The translations under genes and the position numbers were made by a program. From positions 154,838-218,837 of the forward strand of contig NZ_VXKE01000001.1 of assembly GCF_008693005.1 (NCBI RefSeq): DNA of 64,000 bases, written 5' to 3'. The notes under the pieces were generated by a model. The model searched no databases and was not told the DNA's origin. It saw only the letters and a program-made list of their open reading frames with translations. Shown here one piece after another: positions 17,025-26,321 of this stretch (position 1 is the stretch's first letter; the number at the start of each line of letters is the position of its first letter). This DNA is from Helicobacter canis (GTDB lineage: Bacteria; Campylobacterota; Campylobacteria; Campylobacterales; Helicobacteraceae).

Positions 17025-19001
17025 ATGGCGCAATTTCTCCTACATTCCCCCTACTCTCCAGCAGGAGACCAGCCCCAAGCGATTGAAAAAATCACAGACT
17101 CTATCGCACAGGGTGCGAAATACTCCACACTTGTGGGCGTTACAGGCAGTGGCAAAACCTACACGATGGCAAATATCATCGCTAAAGCGCAAATGCCAAC
17201 ACTCATAATGACGCACAACAAAACCCTAGCCGCCCAGCTATATAGCGAGTTTAAGGGCTTTTTCCCAAACAATAAGGTGGAGTATTTCATCAGCCACTTT
17301 GACTACTACCAGCCAGAAGCCTATATCCCACGCCGCGATTTGTTTATAGAAAAGGATTCTAGCATTAACGATGAATTAGAGCGGCTACGGCTCTCTGCCA
17401 CGACTTCACTGCTAGCCTATGATGATGTGATTGTGATAGCTTCAGTATCGGCAAACTATGGGCTAGGTAATCCGCAAGAGTATTTAACAATGATAGAAAA
17501 GCTAGAAATGGGGCAGGAGCGAAATTATAAAAGCCTGCTTACAAAGCTTGTGGATATGGGCTACACGCGCAATGATGTGGTGTTTGAGCGCGGTAATTTC
17601 CGCGTAAATGGCGATAGTATTGATGTCTTTCCAGCGTATAATGAGAGGGAGTTTGTGCGCCTAGAGTTTTTTGGCGATGAGATAGAATCCATTAGTATAT
17701 GGGACGAGCTAGAGCGGGTAAAAATCCGCGATAGCCAAAGTGTCGTGCTCTATGCGGCAAATCAATTTATCGTAGGGGCGAACCGCTTGCAGCAAGCTTT
17801 GAGCGATATTGAAGCGGAGCTAGATTCTAGGCTTGCGGAGTTTGAGAGAGCAGACAAAATGGTGGAATATGCAAGGCTAAAAGGGCGCACGGAGTTTGAT
17901 TTAGAAATGATTAGAGAATCTGGAATCTGCAAGGGGATTGAAAACTACGCTAGACATCTCACAGGCAAAGCCCCGGGCGAAACGCCTTATTCCTTGCTAG
18001 ATTATTTTGCGCAAAAGGGCAAGCCATATTTGATTATCGTTGATGAATCGCATGTGAGCCTGCCGCAATTTGGCGGAATGTATGCAGGCGATAGAAGCCG
18101 CAAGGAAGTGCTTGTGGAATATGGCTTTAGACTGCCCAGTGCGTTAGATAATCGCCCCTTGCGCTTTGATGAGTTTATTAACAAAGCACCGCATTTTCTC
18201 TTTGTCTCTGCTACGCCTGCAAAGCTAGAGCTAGAGCTTAGTCAAAGCCATATTGCCGAGCAGATTATCCGCCCAACAGGGCTTTTAGACCCGCTGTATG
18301 AAGTGCGAGATAGTGATAATCAAGTGCTTGATTTATACGATGAGATAAAGCTAAGGGTGGAAAATAATGAGCGAGTGCTTATCACCACACTGACGAAAAA
18401 AATGGCAGAAGAGCTAAGCAAGCATTATGGGGAGCTTGGAATAAAGGTGCGCTATATGCATAGCGATATTGATGCCATTGAGCGAAATCACCTTATCCGC
18501 TCACTACGACTAGGGGAGTTTGATGTGCTTATTGGGATAAATCTTTTACGCGAGGGGCTAGACTTGCCAGAAGTGAGCCTAATAGCGATAATGGATGCGG
18601 ATAAAGAAGGATTCTTACGCAGTGAGACAAGCCTTATTCAAACAATGGGGAGGGCGGCTAGGAATGTCAATGGCAAGGTGATTTTATATGCGAAAAAAGT
18701 TACAGGCTCTATGCAAAGGGCATTTGATATTACAGACTATCGCCGAGCTAAACAAGAAGCGTTTAACAAGGAGCATAATATCACGCCAAAGAGTGTCGCG
18801 CGCAATGTCGAGCAGGAGCTAAAACTAGAGAGCTCTAGCACTCTTTATGAGAAAGCTAGCAAGCTGCGCAAAATCCCCAAGGCTGAAAGAGAGGCGATCA
18901 TTAAAGATTTGCAGCACAAAATGCACCAAGCCGCCAAGGCATTAGAGTTTGAAGAAGCGGCTAGAATCCGCGATGAGATCACCAAGCTCCGCACGATGTA
19001 A
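17025..19001 (+). CDS. uvrB: Excinuclease ABC subunit B
   Basis: Damage-verifying helicase-like subunit of nucleotide excision repair. The 658-aa protein has Walker A GVTGSGKT (residues 38-45), the damage-binding beta-hairpin [11 protein letters not shown] near residue 90, IIVDESHVS as motif [15 protein letters not shown] and QTMGRAARN as motif VI, and a C-terminal UVR motif ([20 protein letters not shown]) for UvrC contact. AAAGG precedes the ATG. Monocistronic between a divergent gene and a possibly phase-variable small membrane protein. Confidence 0.97.
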   Translation: MAQFLLHSPYSPAGDQPQAIEKITDSIAQGAKYSTLVGVTGSGKTYTMANIIAKAQMPTLIMTHNKTLAAQLYSEFKGFFPNNKVEYFISHFDYYQPEAYIPRRDLFIEKDSSINDELERLRLSATTSLLAYDDVIVIASVSANYGLGNPQEYLTMIEKLEMGQERNYKSLLTKLVDMGYTRNDVVFERGNFRVNGDSIDVFPAYNEREFVRLEFFGDEIESISIWDELERVKIRDSQSVVLYAANQFIVGANRLQQALSDIEAELDSRLAEFERADKMVEYARLKGRTEFDLEMIRESGICKGIENYARHLTGKAPGETPYSLLDYFAQKGKPYLIIVDESHVSLPQFGGMYAGDRSRKEVLVEYGFRLPSALDNRPLRFDEFINKAPHFLFVSATPAKLELELSQSHIAEQIIRPTGLLDPLYEVRDSDNQVLDLYDEIKLRVENNERVLITTLTKKMAEELSKHYGELGIKVRYMHSDIDAIERNHLIRSLRLGEFDVLIGINLLREGLDLPEVSLIAIMDADKEGFLRSETSLIQTMGRAARNVNGKVILYAKKVTGSMQRAFDITDYRRAKQEAFNKEHNITPKSVARNVEQELKLESSSTLYEKASKLRKIPKAEREAIIKDLQHKMHQAAKALEFEEAARIRDEITKLRTM

Positions 19002-19075
19002 AGGCTTAAATGAAAAAGACTTTTTCTGTTGTCACCCCATAAACACTGCGACTTTGTAACAAAATGGCACAAATC

Positions 19076-19095
19076 AAAAAAAAAAAAAAAAAAAA
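19076..19095. repeat. 20-A homopolymer upstream of a small membrane protein gene
   Basis: Uninterrupted run of 20 A, ending 86 nt before the ATG at 19182 and 33 nt before the TATAAT at 19129. That places it just upstream of the -35 region, where length changes could tune promoter strength, as known for T tracts of H. pylori adhesin promoters. Confidence 0.7.
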
Positions 19096-19128
19096 CACTT
19101 TTATTTGATGGGCTTATGGTTGCTTGTT

Positions 19129-19134
19129 TATAAT
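19129..19134 (+). promoter_or_regulatory. Probable -10 box for the small membrane protein gene
   Basis: TATAAT in TTTATAATGCG, 47 nt before the ATG at 19182. Confidence 0.55.
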
Positions 19135-19181
19135 GCGTTGTCTTGTATGACAAAGACAAATTACATTCTTAAGGAGAAACA

Positions 19182-19439
19182 ATGTTTCGTCGTTTTACCA
19201 TATCTGTGGGAAATTTTATCGTCACGCTAGTTTATGTGCTTAGTCTTATTGGTATTATCATCTCTGGTCTAGGCATGATGGCTTCTTACAATCCACTAGC
19301 AGGTCTAGGAGTTATCGTTGGTGGAGTATTGCTACTTGTTTCAATCTTTTATGTGTTTTTTCTCTTTATTGATATGCGCGAGCAGCTTGTTGCCATCAAT
19401 ACCAAACTGAATAAGACAGAAAACAAGGAAAACTGCTAA
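19182..19439 (+). CDS. Small membrane protein (DUF4282-like)
   Basis: An 85-aa protein with TAAGGAGAAACA before the ATG. Two transmembrane helices are evident (FIVTLVYVLSLIGIIISGLGMM; GLGVIVGGVLLLVSIFYVFFLFI), followed by a cytoplasmic amphipathic tail (MREQLVAINTKLNKTENK). The arrangement is like DUF4282 proteins, of unknown function. It is monocistronic and has a 20-A tract next to its promoter, so its expression may vary between cells. Confidence 0.65.
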   Translation: MFRRFTISVGNFIVTLVYVLSLIGIIISGLGMMASYNPLAGLGVIVGGVLLLVSIFYVFFLFIDMREQLVAINTKLNKTENKENC

Positions 19440-19537
19440 AACATTTCATTTTCAAAGGGTTTTATAGGGTATATAATTCTCTGCTAAGGACTTGAAAAGC
19501 AACAAGCCCTTAGAATCTAAACAATACGAGCGCAAGG

Positions 19538-19948
19538 TCAAGTCTCTTGCTTTTGTGCGCGAGAGAGCGCATCAAGCACGCCATTGATAAGCCTAGGGGC
19601 ATTATCATCTCCATACATTTTGGCTAGCTCTATGGCTTCATTGATGATGATGGGCGAGTCAGTTTGTGTGTAGAGTATCTCATACGCTCCAAGCCGTAGT
19701 ATGCTCTTCTCCATTTGCCCAAGCCGCTCAAACTCCCACTCCTTCAAATGCTGCTCCAGCTCCTCTCCCAACGAGTCAAACCGCTCAATCACCCCACGCA
19801 AAAGCCCTAGCGCGAAATCTTGCTGCTTATTTTTAATCTTGCGCGCAGTAAGCATCGTGGGTGCGGATTCTAGCACCGCGCCATTGCCGCACATATAGGC
19901 ATACAATAGCCCCACGACAGCCTCGCGCGCTTGCGTCCTAGTCGCCAT
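19538..19948 (-). CDS. nusB: Transcription antitermination factor NusB
   Basis: All-helical partner of NusE (S10) in rRNA antitermination. The 136-aa protein begins ATRTQAREAVVGLLYAYMCGNG and contains EKSILRLGAYEILY, SPIIINEAIELAKMYG and RLINGVLDAL, the NusB core. Its ATG shares a base with the ribH stop (TAATG). Order kdsA-ribH-nusB matches the HP0003-HP0001 segment of H. pylori. Confidence 0.95.
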   Translation of the reverse strand: MATRTQAREAVVGLLYAYMCGNGAVLESAPTMLTARKIKNKQQDFALGLLRGVIERFDSLGEELEQHLKEWEFERLGQMEKSILRLGAYEILYTQTDSPIIINEAIELAKMYGDDNAPRLINGVLDALSRAQKQET

Positions 19949-20412
19949 TAAATTGCCTTACATAAATCCATAAGCTCAATGAGTGAATTCATCGCTTCAA
20001 AGCCTTTGTTCCCCACTTTTGCGCCTGCCCTATCGATTGCCTGCTCAATATTATCAGTCGTTAGCACGCCAAAGCTCACAGGGACTCCATATTGCAAAGT
20101 AGTATTGGCAATGCCCTTTGTCGTCTCCGCACTTACATAGTCAAAGTGTGGCGTCCCCCCGCGGATCACCGCTCCTAGCGCGCATATCCCTTGATACTGC
20201 CCCTTTTTTAGCAAGCGATCAAGCACAAATGGCAGCTCCCACGCCCCCGGAGCTAGCACGATGTCTAGCAAATCAGCATTCCCCCCGTGGCGCAAAAAGC
20301 TATCCTTCGCCCCCTCCACCAAACGATCTGTGATGATGTGATTAAACCTAGAGCAGATGATGGCGACTTTCTCATCACCTTGTAAAATAATTTTCCCTTC
20401 AAGTATTCTCAT
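19948..20412 (-). CDS. ribH: 6,7-dimethyl-8-ribityllumazine synthase
   Basis: Condenses 5-amino-6-ribitylaminouracil with dihydroxybutanone phosphate in riboflavin synthesis, forming icosahedral capsids. Start at ATG 20412 (MRILEGKI), with AGGAG 5 nt upstream, rather than the GTG two codons earlier. Residues: [50 protein letters not shown] and [17 protein letters not shown] are signature blocks. 154 aa, as expected. 20 nt after kdsA. Confidence 0.96.
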   Translation of the reverse strand: MRILEGKIILQGDEKVAIICSRFNHIITDRLVEGAKDSFLRHGGNADLLDIVLAPGAWELPFVLDRLLKKGQYQGICALGAVIRGGTPHFDYVSAETTKGIANTTLQYGVPVSFGVLTTDNIEQAIDRAGAKVGNKGFEAMNSLIELMDLCKAI

Positions 20413-20431
20413 AAGCACTCCTTATTTAAAT

Positions 20432-21265
20432 TTAGCGCGCATTAAGCGCATTTCTAATAGCAAAGATCTCATCAAAAAGCGTAGGCAGCTTCTCTAAAGC
20501 AATCATATTTGCCCCATCACTTAGGGCATTTGCTGGGTCATAATGCGTCTCTATGAAAAACCCATCAACCCCCACAGCCGCTGCTGATCGCGCTAGATAT
20601 GGGGCGAAGGAGCTATCTCCACTACTTTTACCCCCACCCATACCGGGCATTTGCACGCTATGAGTTACATCAAAAATCACAGGCGCAAACTCACGCATAA
20701 TCACAAGCGAGCGCATATCTACGACCAAATTTCCATAGCCAAAGCTTGACCCCCGCTCTGTCAAGCATACTCCATATTTGCTAGATTCTAGGTAGCTAGC
20801 CTCTGTGCCCCCGCGAGTTTTAATCGCCTTTAGCGCGCTATAGCGCATATCTTTTGGGTTCATAAACTGCCCCTTTTTGATATTGATCTGCGCCTTTGTC
20901 TTTGCTACTGCGACAATCAAATCTGTCTGTCTGCACAAAAATGCTGGAATCTGGACCACATCAACCACTTCAGCAAGCAGAGCTGCTTGGTGGGACTCGT
21001 GTATGTCTGTGATAAGCTTGTAGCCAAAATCCCTTTTGATAGATTCTAGCATTTTAAGCCCTTTATCAAGCCCCGGACCGCGGTAGCTCTCAAGGCTTGT
21101 GCGATTTGCTTTATCAAAGCTTGCTTTGAAGTAGAGCTCACAATCATCGCACTTGTGTAAAAACTCTAGCCCAGCAGCAATGCGCTGCAGCTGCTCTAGG
21201 CTCTCTATCACACAAGGACCACAGAAGATAGTTAGCTTGTTGTTTGGTTGAAATATCTCTGCCAT
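20432..21265 (-). CDS. kdsA: KDO-8-phosphate synthase
   Basis: Condenses phosphoenolpyruvate and arabinose-5-phosphate to KDO-8-phosphate for lipopolysaccharide. The 277-aa protein has FCGPCVIES (metal-ligand cysteine), [33 protein letters not shown] and [13 protein letters not shown], all family motifs. AAGGAAAGGCA precedes the ATG. Heads the kdsA-ribH-nusB unit. Confidence 0.97.
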   Translation of the reverse strand: MAEIFQPNNKLTIFCGPCVIESLEQLQRIAAGLEFLHKCDDCELYFKASFDKANRTSLESYRGPGLDKGLKMLESIKRDFGYKLITDIHESHQAALLAEVVDVVQIPAFLCRQTDLIVAVAKTKAQINIKKGQFMNPKDMRYSALKAIKTRGGTEASYLESSKYGVCLTERGSSFGYGNLVVDMRSLVIMREFAPVIFDVTHSVQMPGMGGGKSSGDSSFAPYLARSAAAVGVDGFFIETHYDPANALSDGANMIALEKLPTLFDEIFAIRNALNAR

Positions 21266-21312
21266 TGCCTTTCCTTACTCTAAATTCTAACTTGCATTAT
21301 AAAGCCTTTACA

Positions 21313-21930
21313 CTAACGGCAATAATATTCCTCAAAGTCAATCCCACAGCGTGCAAGCTCGCTACTTATAGAATCTAGCTCTTTAGATTCTAGCTTTTCT
21401 AAAACCCTAGACACAAACAAGCCATACTCTTGCGCAAATGCCGGTGCTTTGCTTAGAAGTATGTCTGCGAAAGCTCGCATATCTTGCAGGCTAAATTCAT
21501 CACTCCAAAAGCTCTCATATTGGTCAAAATACTGGAATCTACAGCTAAATATACTCATATTCTTGCTAGCAAGGGCATTGCCAAGCCTTTTTCCAATGGG
21601 CGTTTGTAACGCATCTAAAAGCTCACTTTTATAAGGGCGAGAATCTAGTGCTTGCAGCAAGGAGCTTTTGCCATCTTTTTGGATAGTTTTTATAGCCCCT
21701 GTCATTTCACTTTTAAACACCTTTTTACTCGCTTCACTCAAGCAAGATGATGATTGAGCTTTGTGCTGCAGATCTTTAAGCTGGGTAGTGGTGCTATCAA
21801 GCCATACTTGCATATTTAGCGCATTAAAAAGCTCTTCAGCTGCCTTGGACTTTGCAGCTAGTGTGCCGCAGCAAAGCAAAGCCACAGCACACAAACGCGC
21901 CAAGAAGCGCATTTGCTTTGTGGGTATCAC
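21313..21930 (-). CDS. Exported protein of unknown function (DUF2059-like)
   Basis: A 205-aa protein. The GTG start at 21930 overlaps the carbonic anhydrase stop (GTGA) and has AAGGA 6 nt upstream; ATG at 21912 is an alternative. MRFLARLCAVALLCCGTLAAKS is a signal peptide. The mature part is helical with paired cysteines and segments such as ALDSRPYKSELLDAL and YDQYESFWSDEF-like aromatic patches, loosely similar to DUF2059 periplasmic proteins. It is inserted between carbonic anhydrase and kdsA, adjacent in H. pylori. Function unknown. Confidence 0.6.
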   Translation of the reverse strand: MIPTKQMRFLARLCAVALLCCGTLAAKSKAAEELFNALNMQVWLDSTTTQLKDLQHKAQSSSCLSEASKKVFKSEMTGAIKTIQKDGKSSLLQALDSRPYKSELLDALQTPIGKRLGNALASKNMSIFSCRFQYFDQYESFWSDEFSLQDMRAFADILLSKAPAFAQEYGLFVSRVLEKLESKELDSISSELARCGIDFEEYYCR

Positions 21931-22574
21931 TTTTTGTCCTTTTGGACAATGGGCTTAAACTCGCGCTTGATCATATTGTAGTTTAGAATCTCACCTGTCT
22001 CGATAATGTAATACCACCCATACACGCGCAGCTCCCCCCTATCAAAGCGATCTTCCACAAAGGGATAGCTCATAAGATTCTCTAGCTGCTGCTCGATATT
22101 GATTAGCTCTGTAAGCCAAGTGCGCTTAGATTTAGAGCTAGGCTTTAGGGCTTGCACCTTTTCTTTCACAGGGTCAAGCAGCTTTAGCCACTTTTTCACA
22201 TAAGGAGTCTCATCAAGCTTTTTAGGTGGCTCGTAGATAAATTCACAAGCCCCGCAATTACTATGCCCACAAATGATGATGTTTTGTATCTCTAAAATAG
22301 TAAGCGCGTATTCAATCGCTGCTGTGGTAGCCAAAAAGCCCTCGCGCAAAGTCTGCGACTCTTTGTAAGGGGGGACGATATTGCCCACATTACGCACGAC
22401 AAACAAATCCCCAGGCTTGGTGTTGGTGATAAGATTAGGCACGACACGAGAATCCACACAGGTGATAAATAGCGTATGTGGGTCTTGGTGCTGTTTTAGC
22501 GACTCATATAAATCTTTGTGCGCGGAAAAGTCTTCTTCTTGGAACTTGATCGCACCTTCAAATAGCTCTTTCAT
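21927..22574 (-). CDS. Beta-class carbonic anhydrase
   Basis: Reversible hydration of CO2, important for CO2/bicarbonate supply in capnophilic Helicobacter. Start placed at ATG 22574 (MKELFEGAIKFQ), matching the N-terminus of the H. pylori enzyme, with AAGG 7 nt upstream. Zinc ligands are in CVDSRVVPN and GHSNCGAC (Cys, His, Cys), with the Asp-Arg dyad in CVDSR. GDLFVVRNVGN is the usual following block. 215 aa. Corresponds by order to HP0004. Confidence 0.95.
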   Translation of the reverse strand: MKELFEGAIKFQEEDFSAHKDLYESLKQHQDPHTLFITCVDSRVVPNLITNTKPGDLFVVRNVGNIVPPYKESQTLREGFLATTAAIEYALTILEIQNIIICGHSNCGACEFIYEPPKKLDETPYVKKWLKLLDPVKEKVQALKPSSKSKRTWLTELINIEQQLENLMSYPFVEDRFDRGELRVYGWYYIIETGEILNYNMIKREFKPIVQKDKK

Positions 22575-22735
22575 ACTAAACCTTAAAAACCACAAAATAC
22601 TTTAAGAGTAAAACTTAGAAATTAGCCCACATTGTAGCCTACTTGTGGTAAAAAAACAATTTCACCAGCACTAGAGCGCACAACCAAACATCGCTTCAAG
22701 AGATAGAATCTTACCTTGAGTAGCACTACAAGATT

Positions 22736-23818
22736 CTAGAGATTTGATCGCAAAAACACTTCCACTCCATCGTGCAATAAGAGTAGCTCGACTCTCCCGC
22801 GCAAAGCCGCTTGCGAAAGAAGCTGGCGAAAATGCCAAAAGTCGCTGTCTTTTTTGATGGGTGTCTTATCAACCCAGATGAATTTATCCCCCACACTTAG
22901 CTGAGATAGTCCATCTGGCAAGGGCTTTGCAATCGCCCGAATCACCAAATCCCTATCAATCACCACCCCATAACGCTCAAAAAATGTGTCCTGCAATATC
23001 CCTCCACCATATCGGCGATCCACTTGCACAGATACTTCAAGTAGCTTATTGTTGCGCAGGATTCTCACTTGCGCCTTACTTTTTGGCACAAGATCTGCCA
23101 CAAGCCACTCAAACTGCGCAAGAGAAGTAATCTCGCGCCCATTGATTGCTAGAATCCTATCTTTTGGCAGTAGTAGCCTTTGTGGGAAAAATATATCAAT
23201 TTGCTCGACAATCACGCCTTTTGGAAGCTGATCGTTACTAGCTTGTAGATTTGGGGCGACTCGCACGCCAATATCTCCATACTGCCCACCACGCGCGCTT
23301 AAAAATCGATCGATTAAAATTTTGGGGACGAAGTATTGCCCATACGCGCTAATCCCGTAGCTTTGATAGCAAATCGTGCTAATGACAGAATCGTTAGGCA
23401 AGGTCGTGCTAAACTTCCCTAGATCAAACACGCCTTTTTCAAAATTTACAACACTCCCGGGTATTGCTTGTGTCGCATTAACAGCAGCTAGCGGCAAAGT
23501 GTGAGCAAAAGTATCAAGTGGTTTTAGACGGTAGCTTTTTGGCAGCTTGCCAGAGAAAAGATACAGCCCTAAAAAAGGGTCGTGCTTGATAATGCGCGAA
23601 GAGCGCAAAGGCTTTTGCGAAAAGGCGATGAGATAAGGCGTATTTTTATACAACACAGAATACACCCTAGTAGAATCTATCGTGCTGCTTGCTTGCTTGT
23701 AGTAAGCCTTGCACGCCGAATAATCAAGCCCATACGCCAAGCCAATACAAGCAAGCCAAAGTAGCAGCGGTTTCATCATAGTAATATTGCGTAGTTTTAT
23801 CCTTTTTACTTGTGCCAT
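22736..23818 (-). CDS. Exported PDZ-domain protein
   Basis: Start uncertain: ATG 23818 has AAGGA 11 nt upstream; ATG 23779 gives a shorter signal peptide; a longer frame to 23893 exists. The signal peptide is MMKPLLLWLACIGLAYG. The mature N-terminal part (about 150 residues) is not recognised and contains paired cysteines. GVIVEQIDIFFPQRLLLPKDRILAINGREI is a PDZ-type peptide-binding segment, and a second PDZ-like stretch (LSVGDKFIWVDKTPI) follows. There is no protease catalytic triad, so it is more likely a periplasmic adaptor. Conserved in Campylobacterota as far as I recall. Confidence 0.65.
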   Translation of the reverse strand: MAQVKRIKLRNITMMKPLLLWLACIGLAYGLDYSACKAYYKQASSTIDSTRVYSVLYKNTPYLIAFSQKPLRSSRIIKHDPFLGLYLFSGKLPKSYRLKPLDTFAHTLPLAAVNATQAIPGSVVNFEKGVFDLGKFSTTLPNDSVISTICYQSYGISAYGQYFVPKILIDRFLSARGGQYGDIGVRVAPNLQASNDQLPKGVIVEQIDIFFPQRLLLPKDRILAINGREITSLAQFEWLVADLVPKSKAQVRILRNNKLLEVSVQVDRRYGGGILQDTFFERYGVVIDRDLVIRAIAKPLPDGLSQLSVGDKFIWVDKTPIKKDSDFWHFRQLLSQAALRGRVELLLLHDGVEVFLRSNL

Positions 23819-23923
23819 CGTGCGGTGTATCCTTGATCGATTTGGGCAATTATAGCAAATAAGAGCAAAACTTATGCGCTGCGATTTTGCCACTAGGTTT
23901 GTGTGAGTCTATTTATATTTTGC

Positions 23924-23929
23924 TATAAT
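23924..23929 (+). promoter_or_regulatory. Extended -10 promoter (TGCTATAAT)
   Basis: TATAAT with an upstream TGC extension, 54 nt before the ATG at 23983, in the divergent gap with the PDZ gene. Confidence 0.65.
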
Positions 23930-23982
23930 TTGGCGAGTTTGAGCTGTGTGTATTGACTAGCAGGAATTAGGAGAGAATCTAT

Positions 23983-25428
23983 ATGCTAACAGGGAAGCTA
24001 ATTGTTATTGATGAAGAGGCAAAAAAGGGCAAGATAGAGCAGGACTTGAACCAACGCGTATTTGACTTTGATTTTGCAGTGTGGGATACAGACTCTGGAG
24101 AGATGGCTGTGGGGGAAGAAGTAGAGTTTGAAGTAGAAATGCGTGTGGTAACCCACGCTAGAATCAAGCCAAAGCCCATTGACCCAGATGAAATCCCTAT
24201 GACCAAGCTGCCAAATGTGTGTATTGAAGAGTTTTTCGCTAGGGAGAATGAAATCTTACTTGAGTATAAAGACTTCATAGAAGGGCATTTGAGCCTTGAC
24301 TTTTTGCGTATGAGACGATTTCTGCTCACGGCATATAATGACTTATGTGAGATGGACAATCTTATAGAAAATGACGAACTGCGCAAGGCAAAACTAGAGA
24401 TCAATCACCTATGGAAAGAGTTTGAAAACTATGTAAAAAAAGCCCAATACACCCCCGCCTACGCTTTTGAAAAGATCTTTCTCTCCAAACAAACAGAATA
24501 CATCAAAGTGGAAAAAGACATAGAAGCCACCCAGCTAGCCCTAAATAATGCCAAAGCACAATGCCAAGTCCTAGGAAACAATCTTGATGCCAGCGAGAAG
24601 CGTCTGCAGCGTATGGCAAGTGGATCTGGGCGCGGTGGGCAAGAATACTTGCGCTTTGAAAAAGAAGTCAAAATGATGCGCAGAACCTATGTCGATCTTA
24701 TCCAGTTTATCGCCACGCGCCAAGAGTGGCTAGCGCACGAGCGAGAACGAATGAAGAAGTTTAGAGAAGTGCATTTCCAAGAGTTTGTCGATGTCTATGC
24801 GCCAATGCTGCGCGACATTAAAGACCGCTTTGTGGGCTTGCTAAACTCCAAAGCGTATGATTTAGATTCCGAGCTTTGGGACAGGGCGAAGAAGTCTCAA
24901 ATCGTGCGCAAGTTCTTCCGCGATGCGCGGATTGAAGGGGGGTTTTCCTCTAAGACATTTTTGCGCTATTTTCTCCGCGGTCTTGATAGAAACAAAGCTT
25001 CACCAAAGACAAAAGAGCTTTTTAGCCTCTTAAAATACTTAGAAGAAATCAGTCATAAAAATGTGCTTGTTCTGCGTGGCTCGGCTGTTGATGCACTTAA
25101 ATACAAAGAAGTCATTGAAAAAATAGATTCTACCCTTACAGTTAGTGTAGATAAAAACCCAATCAATGCGCTAAAGCTACTTGCTACCACACGGCAAGAT
25201 ATTGTCGTGCTAGATGAGCAAATCGGCGAGATGAGCGCGCTAGATTTTATCCAAAACACCAAACAGCTCCCGCAAAAAGAGCCAGCAAAGCCCATTATAT
25301 TCTGTCTTGTAGTAGCAAAGCTGCCTGATTATGAAAAAGCCGAGGAGGCAAAGCGACTTGGCGTGCAGTATTTTATCCCAGAGCAGAATATGGACGCGCT
25401 TTTTGATTCCGTGCGAATGGCACTCTAA
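23983..25428 (+). CDS. Large protein with cold-shock-like N-terminus, coiled coil and receiver-like C-terminus
   Basis: A 481-aa protein, probably the counterpart of H. pylori HP0248. Residues 1-55 (GKLIVIDEEAKKGKIEQDL... FDFDFAVWD, VGEEVEFEVEM) look like an OB/cold-shock-type barrel. Residues about 80-290 are helical and highly charged. From about 360, KNVLVLRGS...ALKLLATTRQDIVVLDEQIGEMSALDFI...GVQYFIPEQN resembles a response-regulator receiver: the phospho-acceptor Asp (VVLDEQ) is kept, but the acidic pair after strand 1 is replaced by RGS and the conserved Lys near the end is missing. AGGAG precedes the ATG. Signalling role is inference. Confidence 0.6.
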   Translation: MLTGKLIVIDEEAKKGKIEQDLNQRVFDFDFAVWDTDSGEMAVGEEVEFEVEMRVVTHARIKPKPIDPDEIPMTKLPNVCIEEFFARENEILLEYKDFIEGHLSLDFLRMRRFLLTAYNDLCEMDNLIENDELRKAKLEINHLWKEFENYVKKAQYTPAYAFEKIFLSKQTEYIKVEKDIEATQLALNNAKAQCQVLGNNLDASEKRLQRMASGSGRGGQEYLRFEKEVKMMRRTYVDLIQFIATRQEWLAHERERMKKFREVHFQEFVDVYAPMLRDIKDRFVGLLNSKAYDLDSELWDRAKKSQIVRKFFRDARIEGGFSSKTFLRYFLRGLDRNKASPKTKELFSLLKYLEEISHKNVLVLRGSAVDALKYKEVIEKIDSTLTVSVDKNPINALKLLATTRQDIVVLDEQIGEMSALDFIQNTKQLPQKEPAKPIIFCLVVAKLPDYEKAEEAKRLGVQYFIPEQNMDALFDSVRMAL

Positions 25429-25454
25429 GTATAAGCTAGAATCTAAGGAGCATA

Positions 25455-26321
25455 ATGCAATACCAGCAAAGTATCCAAGAGTTTGAGCAATTTTTGCAAG
25501 CAAGCGCGCCACAAATCCCAAGCTTCCACCCATATTTTGCCACGGCTTTTTGGGAGATGCTCCTTTGTGGAGGGAAGCGTTTCCGCCCTAATCTGCTACT
25601 CGCTGTTGTCTCTGGGCTAAATCCACTAATGGTTCAAAACGCCTTTTTACCAGCGTTAGCATTAGAGTGCCTGCATACTTACTCGCTAATCCACGATGAT
25701 CTGCCTTGTATGGATAATGCTCCTTTGCGCAGGGGCAAGCCTACGCTACACACAACCTATGATGAAGTAAGCGCGACACTTGTAGGCGATGGGCTTAATA
25801 CTTATGCATTCTATCTCCTAAGCTGCTCAAAGCTAGATTCTAGTGTGCAAGTCCAGCTTGTAAAAGAGCTTGCTTATGCTGGCGGGATAGGCGGTATGAT
25901 CATTGGGCAGGCACTTGACTGCCACTTTGAGAATCAAGCCCTGCCGCTAGAAAAGCTCCAAGAAATCCATAGCAACAAAACAGCAAAGCTCATCGCCGCA
26001 AGTCTCAAAATGGGTGCTATCATTGCCAATGCCCCACATTCTCTCGCGCAGGATTTATGGGACTTTGGCTTGCGACTTGGGCTGTTTTTCCAAATACGAG
26101 ATGATGTGATTGATGCAGTGCAAGAAGCAGCCCAAGCAGGCAAGCCCACGCGCAATGACGCGCGTAAAAATAGCTATGTCAATCTCTTGGGACTAGCACA
26201 GGCTAAAGAGCTTTTGCAAGCAGAATCTAGTGCGCTCACACAAACCCTGCATAATTTCCCGCAGCCCATAGCTAAGAATCTCTCAATACTTTTGGGGGAT
26301 TATTTTAAGGAGATTGTATGA
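25455..26321 (+). CDS. ispA: Geranyl/farnesyl diphosphate synthase
   Basis: Head-to-tail prenyl transferase making farnesyl diphosphate for undecaprenyl and quinone synthesis. 288 aa. First aspartate-rich motif in SLIHDDLPCMDNAPLRRGKPT, second in FFQIRDDVIDA; GGKRFRP (residues about 36-42) binds isopentenyl diphosphate. TAAGGAGCATA precedes the ATG. Overlaps surE by 4 nt (ATGA), so coupled. Confidence 0.93.
   Translation: MQYQQSIQEFEQFLQASAPQIPSFHPYFATAFWEMLLCGGKRFRPNLLLAVVSGLNPLMVQNAFLPALALECLHTYSLIHDDLPCMDNAPLRRGKPTLHTTYDEVSATLVGDGLNTYAFYLLSCSKLDSSVQVQLVKELAYAGGIGGMIIGQALDCHFENQALPLEKLQEIHSNKTAKLIAASLKMGAIIANAPHSLAQDLWDFGLRLGLFFQIRDDVIDAVQEAAQAGKPTRNDARKNSYVNLLGLAQAKELLQAESSALTQTLHNFPQPIAKNLSILLGDYFKEIV

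Noticed and set aside
19012..19026. GAAAAAG-A-CTTTTTC inverted repeat after uvrB as terminator
   Set aside because: One-base loop and pure A/T stem give no convincing terminator.
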